The notes under the pieces: model-generated | The model's input: the letters and a program-made list of their open reading frames with translations, nothing else | The model's database searches: none | Told to the model about the DNA's origin: nothing | Shown: piece after piece, positions 11,218 through 20,709 of the stretch | How the letters are laid out: each line of letters opens with the position of its first letter | Numbering within the stretch: the first letter of the stretch is position 1 | NCBI GenBank assembly: GCA_033064195.1 | Contig: JARBJD010000459.1 | Coordinates: 1 to 47,687 of the forward strand | DNA length: 47,687 nt | From: Blattamonas nauphoetae | Taxonomy: Eukaryota > Preaxostyla > Oxymonadida | Reading direction: 5' to 3' | Translations under genes and position numbers: made by a program

Positions 11218-11495
11218 ATGATACCTCGACGTAATTTCCCTTGATACTCAGGCAAAATGGTGCCCTCGTGACTAATGCGTAGAACGAATTGAAGGTTGAA
11301 TTGGAGACGGTGGATTTCTAGGAATCCGCCCCGGGGTTCATGTTGGCTTCAGATTCTCTATAGAGAGTTTGACCGTAAATCATGCCCACCCAAGTCTTAA
11401 CCCTTCAAGGAATTCGCCAGCAGTAGTCATTGAGTAGGATCACGATAGAATGATCCCCAAAGGAGTATCGGGTTGTCCTACGGTACAATCATACA
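11218..11495 (+). ncRNA. structured-RNA repeat unit L2
   Basis: Second copy. TGACTA (11,269-11,274) pairs with TAGTCA (11,424-11,429). The variable hairpin is GGTGGATT (11,309-11,316) with AATCCGCC (11,323-11,330). An outer GATACTC/GAGTATC pair encloses the unit, and a TTCTC/GAGAG hairpin follows near 11,354. It is almost identical to both outer right-arm units. Confidence 0.6.
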
Positions 11496-11670
11496 AACTT
11501 GAAAAATTGAATGATGAATGATTGAATGATTGAAAAATGAATGAATGAAAAAATGAAACTAGGAAGAAAGAAACAAAAAAGAAAGAAGCAAAATGAAAGC
11601 TGGCACAACAAGGAACAAAAAATAAAAAACTCTCAACACCTCACTTCACATTTCATTTTTATTTTTTTGA

Positions 11671-11688
11671 TTTTTTAATTTGTATTAA
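11671..11688 (+). promoter_or_regulatory. class A upstream motif of the left YEG gene
   Basis: TTTTTTAATTTGTATTAA directly precedes the ATG. The same T-run plus AATTTG wording stands before the right YEG gene (31,922-31,939), the YEG fragment at 35,555, and the separate YEG gene at 37,833. A related TTTTTTAATTG lies before the fibre-like gene. Confidence 0.5.
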
Positions 11689-12030
11689 ATGACAACAGTG
11701 AATACTACTTATGTCTCGCTAAAGACTTCGAACCCTCCAAAGGGGAGCGAAAAACGTCGAACAGAAGCCAAGCATGCTTTGATTCAGTCAATGAAAGAAG
11801 AGAACTGTGAACTTGTCTCTGAATATGTCAGACACAATATCCCAGTCATCTATGTTCATGAAGGTGTTGAGTGGAGAATAAAACCAAAGTTGTGGAATCA
11901 AGGTAACAGACCACACATGTCACAACGTCGACACTATACACAATCATTTGTGGAGAATGAACTGAGGAAGTACAACTGTGAGCTCGTTGGTGAGTACAAG
12001 CAGGTTCCTGTTCCTACAGAGATGTTTTAG
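11689..12030 (+). CDS. YEG-repeat small protein, left arm (113 aa)
   Basis: One complete and one partial copy of a unit of about 55 residues: SMKEENCELVSEY, a YVHEGVEWRIKP core, a basic GNRPHMSQRRHYTQSF stretch, then VENELRKYNCELVGEY starting the next unit. The layout resembles the small DNA-recognition modules repeated in some homing endonucleases. No nuclease motif is visible, so a DNA-binding role is inference only. It lies between structured-RNA units L2 and L3 and points inward, with a class A motif at its start. The copy looks whole. Function unproven. Confidence 0.7.
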   Translation: MTTVNTTYVSLKTSNPPKGSEKRRTEAKHALIQSMKEENCELVSEYVRHNIPVIYVHEGVEWRIKPKLWNQGNRPHMSQRRHYTQSFVENELRKYNCELVGEYKQVPVPTEMF

Positions 12031-12123
12031 GGGTGTTCAGAGTGTTCACAAAATTAACGCTGATTTTTTTTATTTGATTTTTTTATTTTGCATATGAAGA
12101 GTAGGTCCAGTTAGTGCAAGTGT

Positions 12124-12407
12124 GAGACCTCGACGAAACGTTCCAAGATACTCAGGCAAAATGGTGCCCTCGTGACTGATGCGTAGAACGAATTGAAGGT
12201 TGGATTGGAGACGGATGATCGAAAGATTGTCCCCGGGGTTCATGTTGGCTTAGATTCTTTACCAAGAGTTTGACCGTAAATCATGCCCACCCAAGACTTA
12301 TCCCTTCAAGGAATTCGCTATTCTCTGTGAGAGCGTAGCAGTCATTGAGAAGGATTGAGATAGATCGTCCCCAAAGGAGTATCGGGGTGTCCATAGGAAA
12401 CTCACAC
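12124..12407 (+). ncRNA. structured-RNA repeat unit L3
   Basis: Third copy, lying between the YEG gene and the fibre-like gene. The long-range helix has changed to TGACTG (12,173-12,178) with CAGTCA (12,339-12,344), a compensatory change. The variable hairpin is GGATGATC (12,213-12,220), GAAA tetraloop, GATTGTCC (12,225-12,232). An extra stem is present near 12,316-12,338. Confidence 0.6.
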
Positions 12408-12476
12408 GAACATGAACAGGAACTACTCAACGGCTATTTTTGTCTTTTTTAATTGCAATGAAAGAGTTACCAAAAA

Positions 12477-13397
12477 ATGAATCGACAAAAATACAATTCA
12501 CAAATGATTGAGAAAATGATTGATCATAATCTTTCGACGATCACTGAGAATGCAGCAGTCATTCACACACTACAGACGGAATTAGAAACGAATCAGGAAG
12601 AAGTCGACACACTTAAGAAGACAACTGAAGCACAGCAGACAGCGATATCCTCAATCCAAAAAGTGGTAAGCACAAACGGATCAATCAGTTGTTCAGCTGG
12701 TATTGCGACACCAGAAATTGGAGGATTGATAAATGTTAATGGAGCGAAGTGGAATATCTCAGAAGGATCACTTCCGAAGTATCCTGGAACATATCCGGCT
12801 TCAACATTTAAGTCTGGCATATCAATCTCACAATCGATTTCAGAAACTTCTGGAATTCAGTTCAATGGTGATGGTATTATCATGTGGTCACCGTGTGACA
12901 CACCAGCATTGTATTACTACGATGAAGACACTGGTTCAGGAGTATTTTCAATATCACCAACAGGGAGTTTTTCTCAGTTGTCAGACAGAAGAGTCAAAAG
13001 AAATATTGAACCATACCCTGATGTTCTTGAGCAACTGAATAAAGTCGAAATTGTGCAGTATCAGTTCAACACATTCGACTCGAAGATCAGCAAAGTCACA
13101 AAGCAAATAGAAAATGAGACAGATGAAGAACACTTGAAGAATTGCAAAGAGAAATGTGAATGCTTGAAGAAGGAAAGTGAGAAGAAACATATTGGTGTGA
13201 TTGCACAACAGATCCAAGAGATATTCCCTGAAGTTGTGAATGATTCGAATCCAGATTGTCTTCAAGTTGATTATGCAGAACTCTCTTGCTTCTGTGTGAA
13301 AGCCATTCAGGAATTATCCTCTATCGTCGGACAACAACAGACACTCATCAATGAACTGATCCAAAAATATAATACACTGATTAGTATTCCAACATGA
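12477..13397 (+). CDS. fibre-like protein with C-terminal S74 intramolecular chaperone, left arm (306 aa)
   Basis: Residues 1-60 are a coiled coil, and residues 65-165 form a beta-rich middle. From about 165 on it matches the peptidase S74 (tail-spike chaperone) domain: S169-D-R-R-V-K174, then NIEPYPDVLEQL, HIGVIAQQIQEIFPEVV and YAELSCFCVKAIQEL. In this family the C-terminal domain trimerises the spike and cuts itself off using the Ser and Lys of the SDxRxK motif. A trimeric receptor-binding fibre on the virion is therefore the likely role (inference). Its 3' end overlaps the convergent 136-aa gene by 17 bp. The copy looks whole. Confidence 0.85.
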   Translation: MNRQKYNSQMIEKMIDHNLSTITENAAVIHTLQTELETNQEEVDTLKKTTEAQQTAISSIQKVVSTNGSISCSAGIATPEIGGLINVNGAKWNISEGSLPKYPGTYPASTFKSGISISQSISETSGIQFNGDGIIMWSPCDTPALYYYDEDTGSGVFSISPTGSFSQLSDRRVKRNIEPYPDVLEQLNKVEIVQYQFNTFDSKISKVTKQIENETDEEHLKNCKEKCECLKKESEKKHIGVIAQQIQEIFPEVVNDSNPDCLQVDYAELSCFCVKAIQELSSIVGQQQTLINELIQKYNTLISIPT

Positions 13398-13791
13398 GAT
13401 CAACCAGAAATTCATAATACTCTTTTATTATTTTTCCATTGATTGTCTCTGATGTTTCCATCTCGATTGACTCACCAGAACTGTCTTTGAACCAGATCTT
13501 CACTATAGATTGTCGAGTAGTTAATTCCCACTTCTTTCGCTTCGCAATCTGTTCATTGCAGAAAGCAACATATGAATCATTGAATGCATCAGTCTGGATC
13601 CAATCACCATGGATTGTTATGTGCTGCGGTACATCTTTTGAAATGACTGTCGATGCATCACTAATCTCTTCTTTCACATGGATGAGTTTGCAGTCAAGAA
13701 AGTAGATGTATTTTTGTTTTCTGGAATTGGTAAAATCAGGAGGGAGTTGAGCAGTGTGAGAATTCTGAATTGAGAAGTAACGTTTGACCAT
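13381..13791 (-). CDS. 136-aa conserved protein, left arm
   Basis: A small beta-rich protein beginning MVKRYFSIQNSHTAQLPPDF, with QKYIYFLDCKLIHVKEE and SIVKIWFKDSSGE as strand-like segments. It sits directly upstream of capsid paralogue 1 in every copy of the element, so a minor capsid or penton-like role is plausible, but no family is recognised. It is the best-conserved gene between the arms, with essentially a single residue difference (METSE versus METTE). A late-type A/T motif precedes the start. The copy looks whole. Confidence 0.75.
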   Translation of the reverse strand: MVKRYFSIQNSHTAQLPPDFTNSRKQKYIYFLDCKLIHVKEEISDASTVISKDVPQHITIHGDWIQTDAFNDSYVAFCNEQIAKRKKWELTTRQSIVKIWFKDSSGESIEMETSETINGKIIKEYYEFLVDLMLEY

Positions 13792-13831
13792 TTGTGATTT
13801 CTACAAAAATAAAATATCATATTTATTCAAT

Positions 13832-15514
13832 TTAGTATCCTCTCTTCACTTCTTCATATGCTTCTTGGAGTCGACGATCAATGACGTATCGCACTCGTGG
13901 CTGTCCATTCTCAATCCAGAACAGCCAGTATGTTGCTTGATGTAGTGCGAGAATTGGTGGAGGAGGACCTTCTGGAGTTGATGTGAAATATGGATCAAGC
14001 TCTCCCTGTTTGATTGGTGTTCCTCTGTAGACAATATTAACTGATTCTGCTGTCGAGATTCCTTCTTCTCCACCAGCGATTTCACTTCGATCTGTTGGAA
14101 CCATGAATGTGAAAGAAGTCGCATCCGTGACTGGTCTTGTTCTCTTGTAGTCAGCTCCTCTGTCGTGAAATACTCGAGTGGAACAAATTGAATTCTCAAA
14201 CTCTTCTGTTGCTGAACAACCAATGAAATCACCATTCACCATCATCATTTGATAGAACTCTGGTGATATAGTTGACATCGGGAAATTGGGAAAGTTGGAT
14301 CCAAGCATTTCGAATTGACCAACATATTGAGGATTTCTGAAGACTGTACATTCATTTGGTCTTTCAGGGAATAAGCACATCAGATTCATGAGATTGTTGA
14401 GTTTGATGCTGATGTTTGATCTGACTCCCATGGCATTTGCTTTTGATTGGAACGATTGTGTGTCAATTCTTTCAGCTTTCAGAACATAAAGAGTCTTTGA
14501 ATATGTGTTGAAGAGAGATTGCTTTGTTGCATCAGTCATTTGATATCCATAGCAAATCGAAGTGACTTTATCCACTGATGAAGAAAGAACAGTGGAAGTG
14601 TCTGGCGATGTAGCGATGTATTTCACAGTACCTGATGATGCCGGTTGAAAATATTGAATTCGTTGAACTGGATTCCCGATTTGTGTAAATTCTTGAGTCA
14701 ATGTCGAGAAGTCTCCATCGTACATTAATTCTGTTTGGGATTGAGTTGACAGAGTTGATATCGATTTACTTGGATTTTGATCGAGACTGTTTTCAAGTGT
14801 TTTCCTTACGATTGTGGAAACTCGAATAGGACAATACACAAGTGAATCAGTTGTTAAATGAAATCTCAATCGGAGATTGCCAAAGATGGAGTTCGGATAC
14901 TGATCGAAAGTACTTATTGGTAGGAGATTCACAAATGGAATGACCAATGGAATGGTAAATGTGATGTTTGAAGAGGCAGCATCGACTGGACAATGATAGT
15001 ATCCACATACGCTTGGATCCATTCTCTGAACATTTTCCCAAAGACTGTAGCAATGCTTCATGTTATTTTTCTCTTCATGAGATTTGAAAGTGTGGTATAG
15101 AAATGATTCGTGAACATGATTATTCTGAAGTGTATTGTCAATGATGTTTCCTTGACTGTCGACGAGTCTCATGTCTCGAATTGCATCTGATGATGATTTA
15201 AATCCGTAGAACATACCATACATTCCAACATATTGCGCAGATGCACTCGTTGGTTTCGAATATGGAACGGTAACTGTGAGATCGATACGTAGATGACTCT
15301 TCGAAAACTCAGTCACATCATGTCCATCATAGCACAGTGGAACTTCAATTTCATCTCCAATTCTGCATGGCATTGGAGGATTTGTAGGATGCACTTCTTG
15401 GATGGAGTAGACGTGCGGCTCGGAATCCCACTGTTTTGGCATGTATGATTGCACTTCGATTTGCTCAATTAATGTCGATGTTGGCTTTGATTGATTTGAT
15501 CTGATACTTCTCAT
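13832..15514 (-). CDS. major-capsid-like protein, paralogue 1, left arm (560 aa)
   Basis: Shares ordered landmarks with the neighbouring 627-aa protein: an N-terminal SIQEVHP segment with GDEIEVPL, a central AIRDMRLVDSQGNII then ES-Y-K-KHC block, and a C-terminal PPPPILALHQATYWLFW segment. Length, beta-rich character, variable loops and genomic company fit a double jelly-roll major capsid protein of the Polinton-like type. The call rests on context and layout, not on a profile search. The regions around residues 88-105, 225-310 and 430-450 differ strongly from the right-arm copy. The frame is whole. Confidence 0.65.
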   Translation of the reverse strand: MRSIRSNQSKPTSTLIEQIEVQSYMPKQWDSEPHVYSIQEVHPTNPPMPCRIGDEIEVPLCYDGHDVTEFSKSHLRIDLTVTVPYSKPTSASAQYVGMYGMFYGFKSSSDAIRDMRLVDSQGNIIDNTLQNNHVHESFLYHTFKSHEEKNNMKHCYSLWENVQRMDPSVCGYYHCPVDAASSNITFTIPLVIPFVNLLPISTFDQYPNSIFGNLRLRFHLTTDSLVYCPIRVSTIVRKTLENSLDQNPSKSISTLSTQSQTELMYDGDFSTLTQEFTQIGNPVQRIQYFQPASSGTVKYIATSPDTSTVLSSSVDKVTSICYGYQMTDATKQSLFNTYSKTLYVLKAERIDTQSFQSKANAMGVRSNISIKLNNLMNLMCLFPERPNECTVFRNPQYVGQFEMLGSNFPNFPMSTISPEFYQMMMVNGDFIGCSATEEFENSICSTRVFHDRGADYKRTRPVTDATSFTFMVPTDRSEIAGGEEGISTAESVNIVYRGTPIKQGELDPYFTSTPEGPPPPILALHQATYWLFWIENGQPRVRYVIDRRLQEAYEEVKRGY

Positions 15515-15560
15515 TTATAGAAAAATAAAAAATACAATATCATGATTTTCTTTTCCTGTT

Positions 15561-17444
15561 TTAAGATTTCAGTATTCCAAGTTCCTTGTGCAACGCTTTC
15601 AGTGTGTGATTTGGATAGTACTCAACTTTCGGTTCACCATTGCTGTATCGTAATACCCACCAAGTTGTTGCAGTTGTTGCTAAAATGGGTGCAGGAGGAT
15701 GTGTAAATTTTGTCATAAAACCATCGCTTTTATCAATTTGCTGACTTGGATTTAGAACATTATAGTATGTGTCAAGCACTCCTTGATATATTGGCTGAGA
15801 TCTCAAAGTGACTGGAACATTCTGACCTCTGGAACTGATTGAATCATTACAGTTCGTTGGACATCCACTTCGTTGTGTTGAAAAGCATAATAGGAAGTCA
15901 GAATTGTCATGAATTGGTCGCACTCTTGTCATTGTTTCATTTGGATAATTCTGATCACCAGTGAGTTTCTCTTGAACGAGAGAATCTGTAAGTGATCGCT
16001 CCAAATCATCTGGAACAGTAAGGTATGAATCAAGATTGAGAGTCGACAATGCAAACTGATAGAAACGAGCTCCAATAGTTGTAGTCGGTTGTTCTGGATA
16101 GTATTTGTCGAGTAGATTCACTTGGATATCCTTTTGCATTGGATTGTGGAAACAAGTGACTTCATTGTCGTAGTGACGGAAGAGAAGCATGATGTCCTTG
16201 GCATTAACAACCACCATTTGCTGAGTACAATCAATTCCTGTTGCCGTTGGTGTCTTCTGAAATGGATAGAATGAGATCTTTTCAGCTGGAATTGTTCCAG
16301 GACGATCCTGATACATTTTCTTCAGATTCTCTTTCGCAATTTCTTTCATTTTGTATCCAGCACTCATGCAATACACATCATCAATGCGATAATCCATAAT
16401 GTTGAGAGAAATGTATTGTTCATCAGGGGAAGGTTCCGAGGTAATACCAGTCGGATGTGTATATACACAATCTTGTTTGACTGCCATGATCTTAAATGAT
16501 TGACCGATTTGAACGAAGTTCTTTGTACATGGGGGGACGAGATATGGAATGAAGGTTGGACGATCACGATTACAATAAACAAGTGAATCTCGGATGGGAG
16601 GTAACTTTGATGTATATTCACTGATCAAGAACGAGAGTGTATTCTTCAATGTCAGTTCAGGATTCACAGAACAACAAACAAACGCATCTTCATTTATGTG
16701 AACACTCAATTTCAGATCTCCAAAAAGACATCTTGGATAGTCAGTCATCCCTGAGAATATCAGAAGATCTTCAAGATTAATCGACACACGAATTGGCACA
16801 TCAATAGTGTCTTGAAACACTCCTGTTCCGGATGTTGTAGTGAAGTTTGACAATGGAATATACACACCAGCAACCGATTCATCATGATTCCAAGCATTCT
16901 GCCAAGGTGTGTGACAATGCTTTCGATTCTCCAATTGACTCTTCGGTTTGATCATATTGTAGATGTGAGACTCCATTGATACGTCATTGGTTGTTGTGCT
17001 GATAATTCTCTGATTGTTGTGAAGAACAGTATGGTCACGAAAGATTGATGCCGAATGTTTGAGTCCAACGAAGATGAATATCCTTTCATTCATGTACGAG
17101 CCAATTTTACCTGCAGTTTGTTTCCAGTTATTGACTTTCAATGTCGCTGTCATTGTGAAAGTAATGAAGGAATCATCGATTTGACAAATGTCTTGATTCC
17201 CAGTCAATGGAATGATTATCTCTTGTCCCTTGTAGAAGCGTGAATTCTCTGATGGTTTCAATTCTTGAATAGATGTACTGTGTGCTCCATCATTCAGAAG
17301 ATAATTAATGTGATGTTCAGACATGAGTTGTTGTTGTATTTGACCAATATCATCTCGAGTGTACTTGATTGATCCAGTTGTATTTCCAGTCAATGATGAT
17401 GCTCCAGTTCTTTTGTTTGTCAGATGTGTTATATGTGAGTTCAT
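15561..17444 (-). CDS. major-capsid-like protein, paralogue 2, left arm (627 aa)
   Basis: Paralogue of the 560-aa protein. It has IQELKPSENSRFYKGQEIIIPL at the N-terminus, a VLHNNQRIIS/MESHIYNMIKPKSQLENRKHC block and a HPPAPILATTATTWWVLRY ending. Two adjacent capsid-like genes could serve different positions in the shell. A class B A/T motif touches the ATG. The middle region (about residues 275-365) is the part most different from the right-arm copy. The frame is whole. Confidence 0.65.
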   Translation of the reverse strand: MNSHITHLTNKRTGASSLTGNTTGSIKYTRDDIGQIQQQLMSEHHINYLLNDGAHSTSIQELKPSENSRFYKGQEIIIPLTGNQDICQIDDSFITFTMTATLKVNNWKQTAGKIGSYMNERIFIFVGLKHSASIFRDHTVLHNNQRIISTTTNDVSMESHIYNMIKPKSQLENRKHCHTPWQNAWNHDESVAGVYIPLSNFTTTSGTGVFQDTIDVPIRVSINLEDLLIFSGMTDYPRCLFGDLKLSVHINEDAFVCCSVNPELTLKNTLSFLISEYTSKLPPIRDSLVYCNRDRPTFIPYLVPPCTKNFVQIGQSFKIMAVKQDCVYTHPTGITSEPSPDEQYISLNIMDYRIDDVYCMSAGYKMKEIAKENLKKMYQDRPGTIPAEKISFYPFQKTPTATGIDCTQQMVVVNAKDIMLLFRHYDNEVTCFHNPMQKDIQVNLLDKYYPEQPTTTIGARFYQFALSTLNLDSYLTVPDDLERSLTDSLVQEKLTGDQNYPNETMTRVRPIHDNSDFLLCFSTQRSGCPTNCNDSISSRGQNVPVTLRSQPIYQGVLDTYYNVLNPSQQIDKSDGFMTKFTHPPAPILATTATTWWVLRYSNGEPKVEYYPNHTLKALHKELGILKS

Positions 17445-17472
17445 TTTATCAAAAATAAAAAAACAATAATGC

Positions 17473-17775
17473 TTATTTCTTTTTCAGTTTCTTCTTCTTC
17501 GCTTTCGGCTTCAGCTTTTCTTCTAGCTTCAGTATTTCTCCTCTGAGCTTGTTCGCAACTGCTGTGTTTCCTTCATTGATTGCTTGCTCATATTGTGCCA
17601 TCTTTTCTGCATGGATTTGCTGATCCGACTTCACATCTGGAATCATCTCAACACCTGTCTGTGCAACCTTCGAAATCAGTGGTCCAACGAAGGGAATGAG
17701 ATTCAGAAATGGAGCTCCAACTCTGAGTATGTTTTTTCCGACTGCTGCTAATTTTGATAACCAACCTGGTGCCAT
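17473..17775 (-). CDS. MAPG minor virion-like protein 2, left arm (100 aa)
   Basis: Starts MAPGWLSKLAAVGKNILRV, an amphipathic helix, followed by a hydrophobic PFLNLIPFVGPLISKVA segment. It then has a helical QIHAEKMAQYEQAINEG part and a very basic tail (KPKAKKKKLKKK). This layout recalls membrane-active or core minor proteins of adenovirus-like particles (pVI-like). That is analogy, as no family match is claimed. Class B motif at the start. Whole. Confidence 0.65.
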   Translation of the reverse strand: MAPGWLSKLAAVGKNILRVGAPFLNLIPFVGPLISKVAQTGVEMIPDVKSDQQIHAEKMAQYEQAINEGNTAVANKLRGEILKLEEKLKPKAKKKKLKKK

Positions 17776-17809
17776 TTATGTAAAAATAAAAAACTAGAAC
17801 ATAAACAAC

Positions 17810-18121
17810 TTATAATCCTTTGAATTGAATTTTGGAATTTGACGACTGGGGCATGTCATCATTAACATACCGAGCATTTCGTGGAGGTTCATAATCAATC
17901 ATCTGTTGTTGTGGTGCTCGATTGATTGCTTTGTTTTGCTGGTACACATCCATCATTCCGCCTATGCCACTGAGGATTCCTCCTGCTGTTTGTCCAAACT
18001 TGTTGTTTGTCTGTGAGAGCAAGCCACCTCCAACCTGAAGCAGTGATGGAGCAAGCGGTTTGATGAATTGAAAGAACTGTTTGCCAATATTTTTGAGTTT
18101 GTTGAAGCTTCCTGGTGCCAT
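17810..18121 (-). CDS. MAPG minor virion-like protein 1, left arm (103 aa)
   Basis: Starts MAPGSFNKLKNIGKQFFQFI, sharing the MAPG leader and amphipathic start with the next gene. A glycine-rich hydrophobic part (GGGLLSQTNNKFGQTAGG) follows, then a Gln/Asn-rich tail. It is probably a minor virion protein expressed together with its neighbours (class B motif). Whole. Confidence 0.65.
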   Translation of the reverse strand: MAPGSFNKLKNIGKQFFQFIKPLAPSLLQVGGGLLSQTNNKFGQTAGGILSGIGGMMDVYQQNKAINRAPQQQMIDYEPPRNARYVNDDMPQSSNSKIQFKGL

Positions 18122-18157
18122 TTATGTAAAAATAAAAAATACAATTCATTAATTTTT

Positions 18158-18748
18158 CTAACGAGGAATTGTCTTTGTCAATGAAATTCCAAAATTGAGT
18201 ATAGTGTTGTATGCTTCGTTGAAGGCAATGCTCATATCTTTTCCACCAACAAGAATCTTGAAAATTGTTCGAAAGATTGGTAGTTTATTCAGACATAGAC
18301 ACTTGTCAGACAAATCATCCAGTTCAATCACCACATCATTGATTCCAGTGAGTGTAGCAATCAGTGCACATAAATCACTTTGGTTTGTGATCAGTTTCTT
18401 CGATGGTTCAATGAGATTATTCAGTAGTTTCTTTTCACAAGCAAATGCATTCTTGTAAACAAGCAATAATTGATCTTTGAATGCTGCAATGTTGGATGTG
18501 TACTCACGAAGTGGGATTGAACGACTTTGGATTGGTGCAGATGGGTAGATCTCAAGTGGTGGTGGATCATACGTTCCTGGAACATTATCGAGTTCGACAT
18601 TAGCGCTTTGTTCATTGCGATCTTCGAGCTTAGATCTTCCAGACGTTGATCCTTTATTGTCGATGATGACATTGTTGGTGATTGACGTTGGAACTGAAGA
18701 AGAACTTGTGTGTTTCGTAAATTGACAACTTAGAATTGGCTGCATCAC
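18158..18748 (-). CDS. conserved unknown protein, left arm (196 aa)
   Basis: The Ser/Thr-rich N-terminal 75 residues look disordered and include PPPLEIYPSAP, a late-domain-like proline motif. The C-terminal 120 residues are helical with four cysteines (FACEKKLL, SDLCALIA, DKCLCLNKL). Not recognised. Its constant place between the MAPG genes and the basic 322-aa gene suggests a structural or assembly role. Whole. Confidence 0.65.
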   Translation of the reverse strand: MMQPILSCQFTKHTSSSSVPTSITNNVIIDNKGSTSGRSKLEDRNEQSANVELDNVPGTYDPPPLEIYPSAPIQSRSIPLREYTSNIAAFKDQLLLVYKNAFACEKKLLNNLIEPSKKLITNQSDLCALIATLTGINDVVIELDDLSDKCLCLNKLPIFRTIFKILVGGKDMSIAFNEAYNTILNFGISLTKTIPR

Positions 18749-18783
18749 TTTCTATAAAAATAAAAAAATAAATATTAATGTTT

Positions 18784-19738
18784 TTAATCACTCATATCTT
18801 TCTCCAAGTGTGCGAATCGAGCATATTCAGACATATGTCCTGTTTGGTATCTACCGATATCTCCCGTTCTTGTTCGGTATGCTGCAGTTGTCTGTTCGTT
18901 CACAAATGTTGAGATGTTTGCTGAAAAACGACCAAGGAAAGTTTGCAAATCTTCTGTGTTTTGTGATGATTTCGAGAAACTGTGGATGAATCTGTTCTTT
19001 AAATGCTTTTCTTGCTTTCGTTCTCTGATGATCTTCATTAGTACTGTCAAATCCGTCAACATGGTCGACTAGCCACTGATCCCACATCTTTGATGCAACT
19101 TTAGACTGAATGGAATTGAAAACCATATTGTCCAACACTCCTTTCCCAGGATCGGCTGGAGTGTCTCGACTGGCTCGATACACCTTCAAAACATTGGTCA
19201 TGAAATCACCAACTGCTTTCTTCATTATTGCATAAGGTTGTTGTGATCGTTGTGCTTGCATTTCTTGGTAGTTGACTTCACGATAGTTTCCTGGTAAATC
19301 GTATGTTCCAGTTTTGAGGAAGTTGTTGTGTGCAGCTTTGATTCTTCTTCCATGATCTTGACGAAATGATGAGTATGGAGTTTGTCTTCGCATATCTGGT
19401 GTTGGATTCATTGAATAGTAAGTCTCGACGACAGGTCGACTGTTGTATGATGCAAGCATGAATCCATTCGCTGCAACCAGATCTCCATTGTCTCTGTCGT
19501 AGACCATCACATCAGGAACTTTTCCATGTTTTTCCATTTCCACTCTCCAGTTATGTCCAGTCCTTTCAATGTATTCTAAAGCTGATGGAACACTACTGAG
19601 TGCAGAATTGAATTTGGTGCGAATGTCATCATCAGCAAAGATTTGTTTCATTGCATCTCTGGTTGCCTGTTCGTATCTCATTTTTGGTTTCTTCGCTGGT
19701 GCCTTTCTCTTTGCGGGAATGTATTGTATCTTCGACAT
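18784..19738 (-). CDS. basic unknown virion-block protein, left arm
   Basis: The N-terminus is very basic (IPAKRKAPAKKPKMRYEQ). A conserved alpha/beta body follows, with MLASYNSRPVVETYYSMNP and PDMRRQTPYSSFRQDHGRR, and a helical C-terminus ends ARFAHLEKDMSD. The basic start suggests nucleic-acid or core binding (inference). Divergently transcribed from the ATPase gene with a short shared upstream region. The span given is the span of similarity to the right-arm copy. This copy looks broken. Confidence 0.6.
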
Positions 19739-19797
19739 TGTGTTTTCATATAAAATAAAAAATCCAAAACTATATTTTAATTAGAGAGAAATCATAA

Positions 19798-20709
19798 ATG
19801 AAAAGAACGAATTCCATTCTGAGCGCACAGCCCGTATCTTCAACAACAAAACCTTTGGTTTCGCGGAGGGTGGAACCCTCTTCTCTTACAGCATATGTGA
19901 ATGCAAAACTGAGTGAAGCATCTAGAAGGAATGTTTCTCATGAAGTTCAATCACAGATTCATCCCGACCTAAATTTCAATCGCAACAGTGTTAATGTCCT
20001 CGTTGGTAACAGAGGAAGTGGAAAAACATTCAATGCTCTTCGAGAGGTTGCCAAGCTCCAGAATGTTCAAGTTAGAAATGAACTATTCCATTTGTTTGTC
20101 TTCGTCACTGATAAGAACATTGATCCAACCTTCGACAAATTCAAACCAATACTGAACGTACCTTTTGTGAAAGTCAAATATGAAGATGCACTACCGTTTC
20201 TGTTGGAACTCTCTGAATCAAAAGCAGCCTATGAAGAGATCATAGACAACCAGTGGCAAGATCGCATTCCTGATGAGTGTCGAGATGAACTGGTCGATGC
20301 TCTAGACATTGATGACTTCTCAGTGAAGAATCTCCAAACAATTATTCTCCTTGACGACTGTCGCAGAATCCTTGGTGAACGAAGAACATCCAAAAATAGA
20401 ATGACAATGATGGACCTATTATTGGAGAATCGACAACCGAAATTCACATTCTTTCTGACGATGCATGAGCTGTTCAGTTTGTCAGCAGACATGAAGTCAA
20501 ACATTGATTCGATGTGGATTTTTGGAGGATTCAACAAAGAACGAATCAGTCGAGTCTATCCTCAGTTGAACTCACCAATTGATATTCGACAATTCTGGAA
20601 TGTCGACCAAAGGAAACAAAAATGTGAAGCAGTCATTCTTCGATACAATACAGATGGAGTAGCACTGACTGAGATCAACAAAGAAAGTTTAAACCGAACA
20701 ATCCGTTAA
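19798..20709 (+). CDS. A32/FtsK-HerA-like packaging ATPase, left arm (303 aa)
   Basis: Walker A GNRGSGKT at residues 70-77 inside VNVLVGNRGSGKTFNALRE, Walker B IILLDD at about 182-187, then a FFLTMHELFSL segment with the sensor-like polar residue after a strand. This is the layout of genome-packaging ATPases of Polintons, virophages and larger DNA viruses, which drive DNA into the capsid. Divergent from the basic virion-block gene. The 3' end overlaps the convergent coiled-coil gene. The right-arm copy has a longer C-terminus. The copy looks whole. Confidence 0.85.
   Translation: MKRTNSILSAQPVSSTTKPLVSRRVEPSSLTAYVNAKLSEASRRNVSHEVQSQIHPDLNFNRNSVNVLVGNRGSGKTFNALREVAKLQNVQVRNELFHLFVFVTDKNIDPTFDKFKPILNVPFVKVKYEDALPFLLELSESKAAYEEIIDNQWQDRIPDECRDELVDALDIDDFSVKNLQTIILLDDCRRILGERRTSKNRMTMMDLLLENRQPKFTFFLTMHELFSLSADMKSNIDSMWIFGGFNKERISRVYPQLNSPIDIRQFWNVDQRKQKCEAVILRYNTDGVALTEINKESLNRTIR

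Noticed and set aside
12121-12200. Hammerhead ribozyme
   Set aside because: CTGATG followed by GAA occurs in one unit type, but the other units read CTAATG and the core and flanking stems do not match.
10878-12407. Group I intron
   Set aside because: A P7-like covarying helix is present, but the order and spacing of the other helices and the conserved Q/R/S wording do not fit.
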